51,832 nucleotides of DNA. It comes from Lachnospiraceae bacterium (GTDB lineage: Bacteria; Bacillota; Clostridia; Lachnospirales; Lachnospiraceae). Every line of letters begins with the position of its first letter. Position 1 is the stretch's first letter. A model generated the notes under the pieces. The model was given only the letters and a program-made list of their open reading frames with translations, searched no databases and was not told the origin of the DNA. The position numbers and the translations under genes are program-made. The stretch is from positions 1 through 51,832 of the forward strand of contig VSNJ01000008.1 of NCBI GenBank assembly GCA_009774235.1, in the 5' to 3' direction. This document shows, in pieces, positions 44,172 to 51,688 of this stretch.

Positions 44172-44205
44172 ACAAAAAAAATATGCCGCTGTCTAAACGG
44201 CATAT
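44172..44205 (-). terminator. Intrinsic terminator of divIC
   Basis: On the minus strand ATATGCCG / CGGCATAT is followed by eight T residues. The stem begins at the divIC stop codon, so it separates the yab-divIC unit from spoIIE. Confidence 0.88.
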
Positions 44206-44516
44206 TAATTATCACTATCTGGTTCAAATATTATCTCATCTTTATAAACAAGTCCAAGCTTTTCCCTTGCAACTTCTTCTATGTATTCGTCTGTTTTTAC
44301 ATATTCTTCATACTCTTTAAGCTCCTCCGCCCTTTTATCCGCTTCCTTCTTTTCCTTTTTAAGCTGTGTAATCTGCTTCTCGTACTCTTTTTCCTGGTCC
44401 ATTAAAACTGAACCATTATATACAAGTATCCCACATGTAATTGAACAAAAAATAATAACTCCTGCAACTGTAAAACGGCTTATCCGCTTTTTGCTTCTTG
44501 TTTTTCTCCGTGCCAT
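44205..44516 (-). CDS. divIC: Septum formation initiator DivIC/FtsB-like
   Basis: Bitopic division protein of 103 residues: Arg/Lys-rich cytoplasmic N-terminus, one span (about 17-38), then a coiled coil (LMDQEKEYEKQITQLKKEKKEADKRAEELKEYEE) and the conserved end EEVAREKLGLVYKDEIIF. It works with FtsL and DivIB in septum assembly. Its position between yabQ and spoIIE matches the Firmicute order. Confidence 0.93.
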   Translation of the reverse strand: MARRKTRSKKRISRFTVAGVIIFCSITCGILVYNGSVLMDQEKEYEKQITQLKKEKKEADKRAEELKEYEEYVKTDEYIEEVAREKLGLVYKDEIIFEPDSDN

Positions 44517-44598
44517 ATATCCACCTGCCTTTCTATTAATTATTTCCAGTCTCTTTTGATATACAATACACTATTTTTATAAATTTTTCAACCTGTAA

Positions 44599-45012
44599 TT
44601 AACCTCTTTTTATTTTTATCTTTTTTATCTGTTTCTTCTTGTTTCTTTTTATTTGTGCTTTCTTTATCTTGTTTTTAATCCATCTTAAAAATGAAGGCCT
44701 GTGGCTGCCAAAGATTTTAACAAGCCTTTTTCTTACAGGCCTGCTTATCCCATTTTCATACAGCCACGCCCCCATAACAAGCATAAGAATACCATACCAT
44801 CTTATTTCCCCGTCATTATATATAAAAAATATGTAAAATACGGGTATAGATGCTGCTGCCCAGTATAAGATGTCCTCTATCCAGATAACTATACCTGTAT
44901 GTTTTGCCATCCACCTTAAAATCCTTAATACCTCATAACAAAACATAAGTGCCATTCCACAACACAGTGTTACTAAAAGAAAAGTAACCTGTCCATGAAT
45001 TATTTCGCTCAC
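44599..45012 (-). CDS. yabQ: Spore cortex biosynthesis protein YabQ
   Basis: Membrane protein of 137 residues with about four spans, with the YabQ start QVTFLLVTLCCGMALMFCYEVLRILR and a very basic C-terminus (KKAQIKRNKKKQIKKIKIKR). In Bacillus it is needed for cortex formation. The start is a GTG that overlaps the yabP stop (GTGA), with GGGAGG eight bases upstream. Confidence 0.9.
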   Translation of the reverse strand: MSEIIHGQVTFLLVTLCCGMALMFCYEVLRILRWMAKHTGIVIWIEDILYWAAASIPVFYIFFIYNDGEIRWYGILMLVMGAWLYENGISRPVRKRLVKIFGSHRPSFLRWIKNKIKKAQIKRNKKKQIKKIKIKRG

Positions 45013-45308
45013 TGAAACATCCTCCCAAGAAATGAAGCAGCTTTTTTAGCTGGTTCTTCCTTATCAGAATACGCAAAGCTGTCTATCCTTCCGTCCACGT
45101 CAACTTCACCCTTCTCAAGTGAAAGCCTGTTTACATGAAGCTCATCACCTCTTATAAGCAGAATGCCTTGTTCCGTTTCAAGATAAACCTCTTTTGCATC
45201 AAATGACAACACATCCCTTACACCTGATAATACAGCAGTCCTCCTTCCATTAAGGTAAACCTTATGTACTTGTTTGCTTGGTCTATCGTCTATTCTTCTG
45301 TCTTCCAT
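45009..45308 (-). CDS. yabP: Sporulation protein YabP
   Basis: Protein of 99 residues with the YabP/YqfC fold words HKVYLNGRRTAVLSGVRDVLSFDAKEVYLETEQGILLIRGDELHVNRLSLEKGEVDVDGRI, in family order. Needed for spore assembly in Bacillus. GGGAG precedes the ATG; the stop overlaps the start of yabQ. Confidence 0.92.
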   Translation of the reverse strand: MEDRRIDDRPSKQVHKVYLNGRRTAVLSGVRDVLSFDAKEVYLETEQGILLIRGDELHVNRLSLEKGEVDVDGRIDSFAYSDKEEPAKKAASFLGRMFQ

Positions 45309-45365
45309 AAAAAACTCCCTTCATATTTCTATCACAATATATGAGGGAGCATTATAAATTATTAC

Positions 45366-45605
45366 CTATAAAACTTTATACAATTCTTTGGCTTCATCTT
45401 TCTTATACGTTTCTTCAAGGCTTAAAACCTCAACTTTAACCTGCTTGTCACCAAATCCTATTTCTATAATATCACCAACTTTGACATTAAGTGATGCTTT
45501 AGCAGTTTTATCATTAACCTTTATCCTTCCTGCATCACATGCCTCATTTGCAACAGGCCTTCTCTTGATAAGCCTTGAAACTTTAAGATATTTATCTAAT
45601 CTCAT
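45366..45605 (-). CDS. rqcP: S4-domain RNA-binding protein RqcP/YabO
   Basis: Small S4-domain protein of 79 residues: MRLDKYLKVSRLIKRRPVANEACDAGRIKVNDKTAKASLNVKVGDIIEI. In B. subtilis YabO (RqcP) binds the 50S subunit with RqcH and drives alanine-tail synthesis on stalled peptides. AGGAGG precedes the ATG. It is next to yabP as in Bacillus. Confidence 0.93.
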   Translation of the reverse strand: MRLDKYLKVSRLIKRRPVANEACDAGRIKVNDKTAKASLNVKVGDIIEIGFGDKQVKVEVLSLEETYKKDEAKELYKVL

Positions 45606-45700
45606 GTCATATCCTCCTAGTTATAAACATATATATTAAGAGTGCATGGCTGGCACAGATATACCTGCATCCAGCTTTAAGCAGGTTTTATTACAGATAC

Positions 45701-45724
45701 AAAAGGGGCTGTTAAAACAGCCCC
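45701..45724 (-). terminator. Intrinsic terminator of the HU gene
   Basis: On the minus strand GGGGCTGT pairs with ACAGCCCC with a small loop, followed by TTTTGTATC, about 22 bases after the HU stop. Confidence 0.88.
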
Positions 45725-45745
45725 ATCAAATACCATAAACAAAAT

Positions 45746-46021
45746 TTACTGGTTAACGACATCTTTTAAAGCTTTACCTGCTTTGAACTTAGGAGCTTTA
45801 GAAGCTTTAATCTTCATTTTAGCACCTGTTAATGGATTCCTGCCTTCTCTTGCAGCTCTTTCAACAACTTCAAATGTACCAAATCCAACGAGCTGGATCT
45901 TCTCACCCTTCTGTAACTCCTCTGACACTACATCAATAAACGCTTTTAATGCTTTCTCTGAATCTTTCTTGGAAAGTTCTGTTTTCTCAGCGATAGCTGC
46001 TACTAACTCTGTCTTGTTCAT
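45746..46021 (-). CDS. hup: DNA-binding protein HU
   Basis: Histone-like protein of 91 residues: MNKTELVAAIAEKTELSKKDSEKALKAF, then GEKIQLVGFGTFEVVERAAREGRNPLTG, the DNA-contacting arm with the conserved RNP, and KAPKFKAGKALKDVVN. It binds and bends DNA as a dimer. The start follows GGAGGA; an upstream in-frame extension reads into the promoter. It has its own promoter and terminator. Confidence 0.97.
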   Translation of the reverse strand: MNKTELVAAIAEKTELSKKDSEKALKAFIDVVSEELQKGEKIQLVGFGTFEVVERAAREGRNPLTGAKMKIKASKAPKFKAGKALKDVVNQ

Positions 46022-46067
46022 GGATAAATCCTCCTCATAAAATATTTCCGTAAAACCTACATGTCTA

Positions 46068-46096
46068 TTTATACCCTCATTATATGGATTTGTCAA
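46068..46096 (-). promoter_or_regulatory. SigA promoter of the HU gene
   Basis: On the minus strand TTGACA, 17 bases, TATAAA, about 47 bases upstream of the HU start codon. It is one of the best consensus promoters in the window and fits high expression of HU. Confidence 0.8.
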
Positions 46097-46282
46097 GGTT
46101 TTTCACGAATTATCACAGTTTTTTTACCTATTTTTTTCAATTCAATGTATTTTTAAGCTGGATACCATAAAAGACATGTAAAAATCTTAAAATCCAGGAA
46201 TATCACAGACATTTTTCAGAGGTATGCCCAACAGTAAAAATGGCACAACGCCAACCATGACATATGTTATATACTATGTGTT

Positions 46283-47464
46283 TTACTTTCTTAATCCTAT
46301 ATACTGGTACTGTTCAGGTTTATTACCATTTACCACCATATCCTCAAGCCCGTCAAAAACAGCTTTTGTTTCTTCAACTGTAAAATCACGCCCTGCAAGC
46401 CCATAAATATAATTTACAGTTTCAACCATAACTTTGTTACGGAACAGTGCAGATGTAACTTCACTTCCAAGTGGTCCTCCATTTCCATTATAGCTTTCAC
46501 AGCGGTCCATAATTGCAACTGCCTTGCATCCTTTAAGTGCCTGTGCTATTTCATCTGCAGGGAACGGACGGAAAACCCTTAACTTAAGTACACCTGCCTT
46601 CCTGCCATGTGCCCTCATCTCATCAACAGCCTGCTTTGCAGTTCCTGCTGCTGAACCCATTATAAGCATTATATAATCTGCATCTTTAGTTTTATATTCT
46701 TCAAAAAGCCCATATTCCCTGCCAGAAATTTTCTTAAACTTCCTGGCAACTTCAAGTATAATTTCTTTAGAATTCTCAAGTGCAATTTCCTGGTTCTTCT
46801 TAGCTTCCATAGCATAATTACTTATAGAATAAGGTCCTGCTGAAACTGGCTTGCCAGGATTTAAAAGATATTCTTCTGGCTGGTACTCACCAACAAATTT
46901 CTTTACATCCTTATCCTCCATAAGCTCAATATTTTCAACTGCATGGCTTGTGATAAACCCGTCCTGGCAAATCATTACAGGAAGATGTACAGATTTATTC
47001 TCTGCAATAGGATATGCCTGTATAAAGTTATCATATGCTTCCTGGTTATTCTCTGCATAAATCTGTATCCATCCAGTATCCCTTGCTCCCATGCTGTCAG
47101 AATGGTCACAGTTAATATTTATAGGACCTGATAATGTACGGTTCACAAGTGCAAGCACTATTGGAAGCCTGTTAGAAGCAGCAAGCAGCAGTTCCTCCCA
47201 CATAAGAGCAAGCCCTGCTGATGATGTAGCTGTAAGGCTTCTTGCACCTGCTGCTTCTGCACCTATTGCAGCACTCATCGAAGAGTGTTCACTTTCCACA
47301 GGTATAAACTCTGTATCCATCTCACCATTTGCTATATATGTAGAAACCATCTGTGGTATTTCTGTAGAAGGAGTTATAGGAAATGCTGGCATAACATCAG
47401 GATTAATCTGGCGTATAGCATATGATACAGCTTCATTTCCAGACATACGTTCTTTAATAGACAT
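46283..47464 (-). CDS. porA: 2-oxoacid:ferredoxin oxidoreductase, alpha subunit
   Basis: Protein of 393 residues of the pyruvate/2-oxoacid:ferredoxin oxidoreductase alpha type: MSGNEAVSYAIRQINPDVMPAFPITPSTEIPQ, FIPVESEHSSMSAAIGAEAAGARSLTATSSAGLALM, and VLKLRVFRPFPADEIAQAL. It needs a thiamine-diphosphate-binding beta subunit to work. Its start overlaps the stop of the delta gene (TAATG). After the stop comes about 190 bases of promoter region for hup and no beta gene, which is unusual. Whether the substrate is pyruvate or a branched-chain 2-oxoacid cannot be decided here. Confidence 0.92.
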   Translation of the reverse strand: MSIKERMSGNEAVSYAIRQINPDVMPAFPITPSTEIPQMVSTYIANGEMDTEFIPVESEHSSMSAAIGAEAAGARSLTATSSAGLALMWEELLLAASNRLPIVLALVNRTLSGPININCDHSDSMGARDTGWIQIYAENNQEAYDNFIQAYPIAENKSVHLPVMICQDGFITSHAVENIELMEDKDVKKFVGEYQPEEYLLNPGKPVSAGPYSISNYAMEAKKNQEIALENSKEIILEVARKFKKISGREYGLFEEYKTKDADYIMLIMGSAAGTAKQAVDEMRAHGRKAGVLKLRVFRPFPADEIAQALKGCKAVAIMDRCESYNGNGGPLGSEVTSALFRNKVMVETVNYIYGLAGRDFTVEETKAVFDGLEDMVVNGNKPEQYQYIGLRK

Positions 47465-47769
47465 TATTCAATACCCTCCTTCATCTCTATAGCACCAAAT
47501 GGACAAGCCTTTGCACAGATACCACATCCCTTGCAGTGGTCATAGTCAAAATCCCCACGCAAGCCATCTTTAACAGGTATGCTGCTGTCTGGACATACTG
47601 GTGCACATAAAAGGCACTGTTTACATTTATCTTTATAAAAAACTGGTGTATTAGTCCTCCACTCCCCTGTATTAAAAAGCTTTGAAGTCCCTCCTGCAAA
47701 TACCATAAGACCCTCTGTAAGGTCCTGGTGCGGGCTGTGTTCATTAATCTTTGTTATATCAGTTCTCAT
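47464..47769 (-). CDS. porD: 2-oxoacid:ferredoxin oxidoreductase, delta (ferredoxin) subunit
   Basis: Protein of 101 residues with two 4Fe-4S motifs: CKQCLLCAPVCP and CKGCGICAKACP. It passes electrons to external ferredoxin. The start is taken at MRTDITKIN, downstream of GGAGAA; a TTG two codons upstream is possible. It overlaps porA by one codon edge. The gap to porG, 317 bases, contains a family A repeat. Confidence 0.92.
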   Translation of the reverse strand: MRTDITKINEHSPHQDLTEGLMVFAGGTSKLFNTGEWRTNTPVFYKDKCKQCLLCAPVCPDSSIPVKDGLRGDFDYDHCKGCGICAKACPFGAIEMKEGIE

Positions 47770-47880
47770 TACCAAGTTTCTCCAATCAGTATAATCTTAT
47801 AATTATAACAATATAATCTTTTGTTATGACACTATAATGTCAGGTTTAAATTTCCACATTTTTTAATACACAAGTATCCT

Positions 47881-48029
47881 GGCTCTGGCAATTCCAAAAT
47901 TTTACCACCGGCAGCACGCTTTCGCTTGGATGGGATGCGCAGTGGTGCATAAAATCTGAAAATACCAGATTTAAGCACCAGCGCCCCCAAACAGCTGCCT
48001 TTTGGTAAAACATTTGGAATTTGCCAGAG
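47881..48029 (+). repeat. Large nested palindromic repeat, family A copy 3 (short tip)
   Basis: 149-base copy: outer arms GGCTCTGGCAATTCC and GGAATTTGCCAGAG, middle arms GGCAGCACGCTTTCGC and CAAACAGCTGCC. At the tip, where copies 1 and 2 have a 16- or 10-bp stem, there is only ATCTG-AAAATAC-CAGAT. It lies between porG and porD, which are normally adjacent genes. The flanking AT-rich sequence, including AGTAATATAAT.TTTGTATAA, is shared with the other copies. Confidence 0.85.
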
Positions 48030-48086
48030 TAATATAATCTTTGTATAATTTTAAAAATGAGGAACTTTAAAATAACAGGATATGCC

Positions 48087-48695
48087 TTACGCAGAAAGAC
48101 TCATTTTATCTTCTTCCATAGCTGTCCATACTACATCATATGCCATTTTTAATGCATTCATATTACCTTCTATTACTTCAGGTTTCTTGGCAAATTTATG
48201 CTGGTATGATGCTTCCATTTCCCTGATAAATGTATCCCTGTCCATAACACCGCTTACAGCTACAATGGCAGCAAGCATAGGTGAATTAGGGAAGTTCTTT
48301 CCAAGTGTTTCTTCTGAAATCTTCCTCGCATCAACTGTATAAATACGTCCCTCATATCCCTCTAATTTCTCTGCAATTTCTTCCCTGCTTTTAGGTGTAT
48401 TTATAATAATAGCACCATTTCTTTTAATTCCTGCTGTAACGTCTACTGATGAGAGAAGTGTTTCATCAACTACTACTACATAATCTGGTGTATATATATT
48501 TGAATGAACACGGATTTTGCTAGCACTAATCCTGTTATAAGCAGTAATAGGTGCACCCATGCGCTCAGGACCATACTCTGGGAAACCTTGTACATTCTGT
48601 CCTGTTTTAAATGCTACATCTGCTAGCAGTAATGCTGCAGTCTTTGCACCCTGTCCTCCTCTTCCATGCCATCTTACTTCAATTCCGTTATTCAT
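48087..48695 (-). CDS. porG: 2-oxoacid:ferredoxin oxidoreductase, gamma subunit
   Basis: Protein of 202 residues with the gamma-type start VRWHGRGGQGAKTAALLLADVAF and FPEYGPERMGAPITAYNRIS. GGAGA precedes the ATG. First of the three subunit genes. Usually delta follows within a few bases; here a repeat intervenes. Confidence 0.92.
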   Translation of the reverse strand: MNNGIEVRWHGRGGQGAKTAALLLADVAFKTGQNVQGFPEYGPERMGAPITAYNRISASKIRVHSNIYTPDYVVVVDETLLSSVDVTAGIKRNGAIIINTPKSREEIAEKLEGYEGRIYTVDARKISEETLGKNFPNSPMLAAIVAVSGVMDRDTFIREMEASYQHKFAKKPEVIEGNMNALKMAYDVVWTAMEEDKMSLSA

Positions 48696-48931
48696 TGTTA
48701 TAATCTCCTTTTACTTTTAATTTATCTTTTTAATTCTTATGTTAATCTATAATTTACCATACAAACGCCACCCATTGTTTTAAGTGGCATGTATAATTAT
48801 ATCTTGCTTTTTAAAAAAGTAAAGGGATTTTGGATATTTTATTTCATTTTGGCAATGAATATTTTTCACTTTAATTATATAAAAATTATTTATTATTATA
48901 CATATTTTTTTAACAGCAGGCTTATGTGGAG

Positions 48932-48992
48932 GAAAGCCAGGCAAATATCCGCAATCCGTATTGCCTGCAATGCATATGTTGGCTACTTGCCC
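48932..48992. repeat. Repeat family C, copy 2
   Basis: It shares AAAGCCAGGC, ATATCCGCAATCCG, TTGCCTGCAA and GGCTACTTGCCCA with 24833-24892. It lies in the divergent gap between porG (-) and blaI (+), about 160 bases before the blaI promoter. The palindromes of copy 1 are partly lost. A second inverted pair GCCAGCCAGC / GCTTGTTGCC follows nearby. Confidence 0.6.
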
Positions 48993-49094
48993 ACTTGCCA
49001 GCCAGCTTCATAGGCACTATCTGGCTTGTTGCCATACAAGTTAGGAATTTTTATTTTATAATACTATGAAAAACTATAAATTTAAAAACAACAC

Positions 49095-49146
49095 TTGACA
49101 AGTTGGTTCTATTGAGATAGAATATAGTTATTCTATTGCAATAGAA
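49095..49146 (+). promoter_or_regulatory. Promoter and BlaI-type operators of blaI-M56
   Basis: TTGACA (49095-49100), 17 bases, TAGAAT (49118-49123). Two 16-bp dyads lie here: TTCTATTGAGATAGAA (49107-49122, imperfect) covers the spacer and -10, and TTCTATTGCAATAGAA (49131-49146, perfect) covers the start-site region. They are 24 bases apart, and GGAGGG of blaI begins right after. A dimeric BlaI-like repressor would block its own operon from these sites. Confidence 0.85.
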
Positions 49147-49160
49147 GGAGGGATATTATT

Positions 49161-49520
49161 ATGTCTGTTAAACTATTTGAGTCTGAATTAAAGGTAATGG
49201 ACTTATTATGGAAAGAAGGTGATTTATCAGCAAAAGAAATTGCACAGCGTTTAAAAGAACAAATTAACTGGAGCAAAACAACTACATACACGGTATTAAA
49301 AAAATGTGTGGAAAAGCAGGCTATATTGCGTACAGAACCAGGGTTTATGTGCACGCCCTTGATAAGCAGGGAAGAAGTACAAAAAGCCGCAACTGATGAT
49401 TTAATTAACAGAATGTATGATGGTTCAAAAGATTTATTAATTGCATCTTTGCTTGGCAGCCAGGAAATAACACCAGATAAAATTGCAAAATTAAAGAAAA
49501 TGGCAGAGGATTTGAAATGA
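49161..49520 (+). CDS. blaI: BlaI/MecI-family transcriptional repressor
   Basis: Protein of 119 residues with a winged helix: ESELKVMDLLWKEGDLSAKEIAQRLKEQINWSKTTTYTVLKKCVEKQAILRTEPGFMCTPLIS. A helical dimerisation tail follows. The family represses its own operon and is inactivated by cleavage through the M56 partner, encoded eight bases downstream. AGAAGGAGGG precedes the ATG. Confidence 0.93.
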   Translation: MSVKLFESELKVMDLLWKEGDLSAKEIAQRLKEQINWSKTTTYTVLKKCVEKQAILRTEPGFMCTPLISREEVQKAATDDLINRMYDGSKDLLIASLLGSQEITPDKIAKLKKMAEDLK

Positions 49521-49528
49521 GGTGATAT

Positions 49529-51016
49529 ATGGATAAAATGTTATACATGATGATAACTGGTTCGTTTCTGATTATAGCAATTATGTGTTTCAGGCATTTC
49601 TTCCAAAACCAGGTTCCAAAACGGTTTATGGTATTTTTATGGATTTTTGCTATAGCACGTTTACTTTTACCAATTTCAATTCCAGTCAGGCTGCCAGCAG
49701 CTACTTACTGGAATATAACAGAAACATCCTGCCAGCAGCATATAAGTAACAGCAATTCATATAATAAGCTTATTGATGGACATACAATATGCAACAGTCC
49801 TGCAAATGCTGGCAAAGCAGTAAAACCAGCACCAGAAACAGTATTTTTATTAAAAAATATTCTTTTTACTTTATGGCTGGCTGCTGCTGTTTTTCTGGCT
49901 ACAAGAATTTGCATAAAGCACATACGCAGCTGCAGGTTATACAATATGTCACTTCCATTTCGTGAAGAAAGAGCTGCTAAATGGTTACAGTCGCATCATA
50001 GTTTCCGTAAAGTAGATTTGCGTAAATCTGAATTAATAAAAAGCCCCATGACTTATGGAATTATCCATCCAGTAATTTTGCTGCCTTCTGGAACAGACCT
50101 GGATGAAGAAGAATTTCTATGTATTATGGAACATGAATGGATACATATACGCAGATGGGATGTCCTTGTAAAATACTTGCTATACCTGACAGTATGCATT
50201 TACTGGTTTAATCCACTGGTATGGATAATGGCTGTACTTATGGACAGGGATATAGAAATGGCTTGTGATGAAGAAGTTATAAAAAAATACCCTGGCAGCT
50301 TTAAGAAAACTTACGCACTTATTTTAATCCGTATGGCAGAAAACCGCCAGAACTCTGCCAGGCCAGTTAATGCTTGTTTCTCCAGACATTCAGAAATAGA
50401 AGAAAGGATTTTGTCAATTATGAAAATAAAGAAATATTCATGGAAAGCAGTAGCTTTGGCAACTGGAATGGTTTGTTGTACCATAACAGCATTTACAGTT
50501 TCAGCGCAGGGCACACCAGAAAAAATAAATATAAATACAGCAGAAACACAGATAGAAGAAACAGAAACTACAGATAAACAAACTATGACTGATAAGACAG
50601 AAGACCAGCAAACAATTATTGATACTAAAACTACAGAAAAAAACAAAACAGGTGCCGGACAGATTGTTAAAATAGCACAAAAATATATAGGCAATCCATA
50701 TAAACCTGGTGGAACAGATTTAACCACTGGTGTTGACAGCATAGGATTTGTAAAGGCAATTTATGAACTAGCTGGAATTAAATTGCCAGCAGATATCAAT
50801 GAACTGGCAGCCAACGGGACGGAAATTCCATTAACAGAATTATCTGCAGGAGATATCATAATATACAGCGGAACAGGTTTAGAAGACAAATTATCACATG
50901 CAGCTATTTATGATGGAAATGGACAAGTAATACATGCCAGTAATATGAGGGAAGGCATAAAAATTTCTGATTTAAATTACAGGGAAATATACATGGCTAT
51001 AAAAATTCTAAAATAA
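49529..51016 (+). CDS. M56 (BlaR1-type) membrane protease fused to a Cys-less NlpC/P60-like domain
   Basis: Protein of 495 residues. There are two spans at the N-terminus (about 3-21 and 30-48) and more at about 108-127 and 220-240. The cytoplasmic zinc site HEWIH is at 202-206, with the downstream Glu region DIEMACDEEVI. A span at about 300-318 and a Thr/Glu/Lys-rich linker (about 325-375) follow. Residues 380-495 have the NlpC/P60 fold: AQKYIGNPYKPGGTD, GVDSIGFVKAIYELAGI, AGDIIIYSG, LSHAAIYDGNGQVIHAS. The catalytic Cys of the family (normally in FDCSGF) is Ser404 here, while His457 and His469 remain. The outer domain probably binds a muropeptide and triggers the inner protease to cut BlaI. 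Confidence 0.85.
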   Translation: MDKMLYMMITGSFLIIAIMCFRHFFQNQVPKRFMVFLWIFAIARLLLPISIPVRLPAATYWNITETSCQQHISNSNSYNKLIDGHTICNSPANAGKAVKPAPETVFLLKNILFTLWLAAAVFLATRICIKHIRSCRLYNMSLPFREERAAKWLQSHHSFRKVDLRKSELIKSPMTYGIIHPVILLPSGTDLDEEEFLCIMEHEWIHIRRWDVLVKYLLYLTVCIYWFNPLVWIMAVLMDRDIEMACDEEVIKKYPGSFKKTYALILIRMAENRQNSARPVNACFSRHSEIEERILSIMKIKKYSWKAVALATGMVCCTITAFTVSAQGTPEKININTAETQIEETETTDKQTMTDKTEDQQTIIDTKTTEKNKTGAGQIVKIAQKYIGNPYKPGGTDLTTGVDSIGFVKAIYELAGIKLPADINELAANGTEIPLTELSAGDIIIYSGTGLEDKLSHAAIYDGNGQVIHASNMREGIKISDLNYREIYMAIKILK

Positions 51017-51050
51017 ATCCTAAATTTTAACTTTACAGGATTATACAATG

Positions 51051-51094
51051 AACATGCTGCATAACTAAGGAACACTTTGTTTATGTAGCATGTT
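51051..51094 (+). terminator. Probable terminator of the blaI-M56 operon
   Basis: Stem AACATGCTGCATAA pairs with TTATGTAGCATGTT (51081-51094), followed by TATTAA. The tail is weak. A second hairpin (CCAGTAA...TTACTGG, 51224-51251) lies directly before the ribosome-binding site of the next gene. Confidence 0.5.
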
Positions 51095-51271
51095 TATTAA
51101 TACCCATTACCATAATCCAGTAACGGCAGGTAATTATTGAAAAGATACTTTAAATAAAATTTAATAGAATTATATATATCTGTGCTAATATAATTATATT
51201 GGACAATCAAGCAAACCACAATACCAGTAATACAGACTTAACTGTTACTGGCAATTTAAGGAGAAAAACAT

Positions 51272-51688
51272 TTGGAAATAAAAATTGTAACAAATAATGA
51301 TAAAGAATTTGTAATGAGCATTGACAAACATATTAATGATACAGGTTATAATAACCTGGTATATACAAAATCTGGTTATGTTATATGGGAAAAAAACCAA
51401 CGTACCGGAATAATAGTACACTGTATTTTGTGGGATAATATTCCATTTATGAACTTTTTATTTATTAAAGAAGAATACCGCAATAAAGGATTGGCAAAAC
51501 AGGCAATAATTATCTGGGAAAATGAAATGAAAAACCAGGGCTATAAGATGACTTTAATTTCAACACAGGTTGATGAGGGAGCACAACATTTATACCGTAA
51601 ACTAGGATATATAGATTGTGGCGGATTGGTATTTAATAATACACCCTTTGACCAGCCTATGGAAATATTTTTTAGAAAAGTTTTATAA
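51272..51688 (+). CDS. GNAT-family N-acetyltransferase
   Basis: Acetyl-CoA-dependent acetyltransferase of 138 residues. It has the GNAT core FLFIKEEYRNKGLAKQAIIIWE (motif A, acetyl-CoA pyrophosphate binding) and QHLYRKLGYIDCGG (motif B). The substrate is unknown. The start is TTG, eight bases after AAGGAG. The rest of the window after the stop, 144 bases, is AT-rich with no further gene. Confidence 0.85.
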   Translation: MEIKIVTNNDKEFVMSIDKHINDTGYNNLVYTKSGYVIWEKNQRTGIIVHCILWDNIPFMNFLFIKEEYRNKGLAKQAIIIWENEMKNQGYKMTLISTQVDEGAQHLYRKLGYIDCGGLVFNNTPFDQPMEIFFRKVL

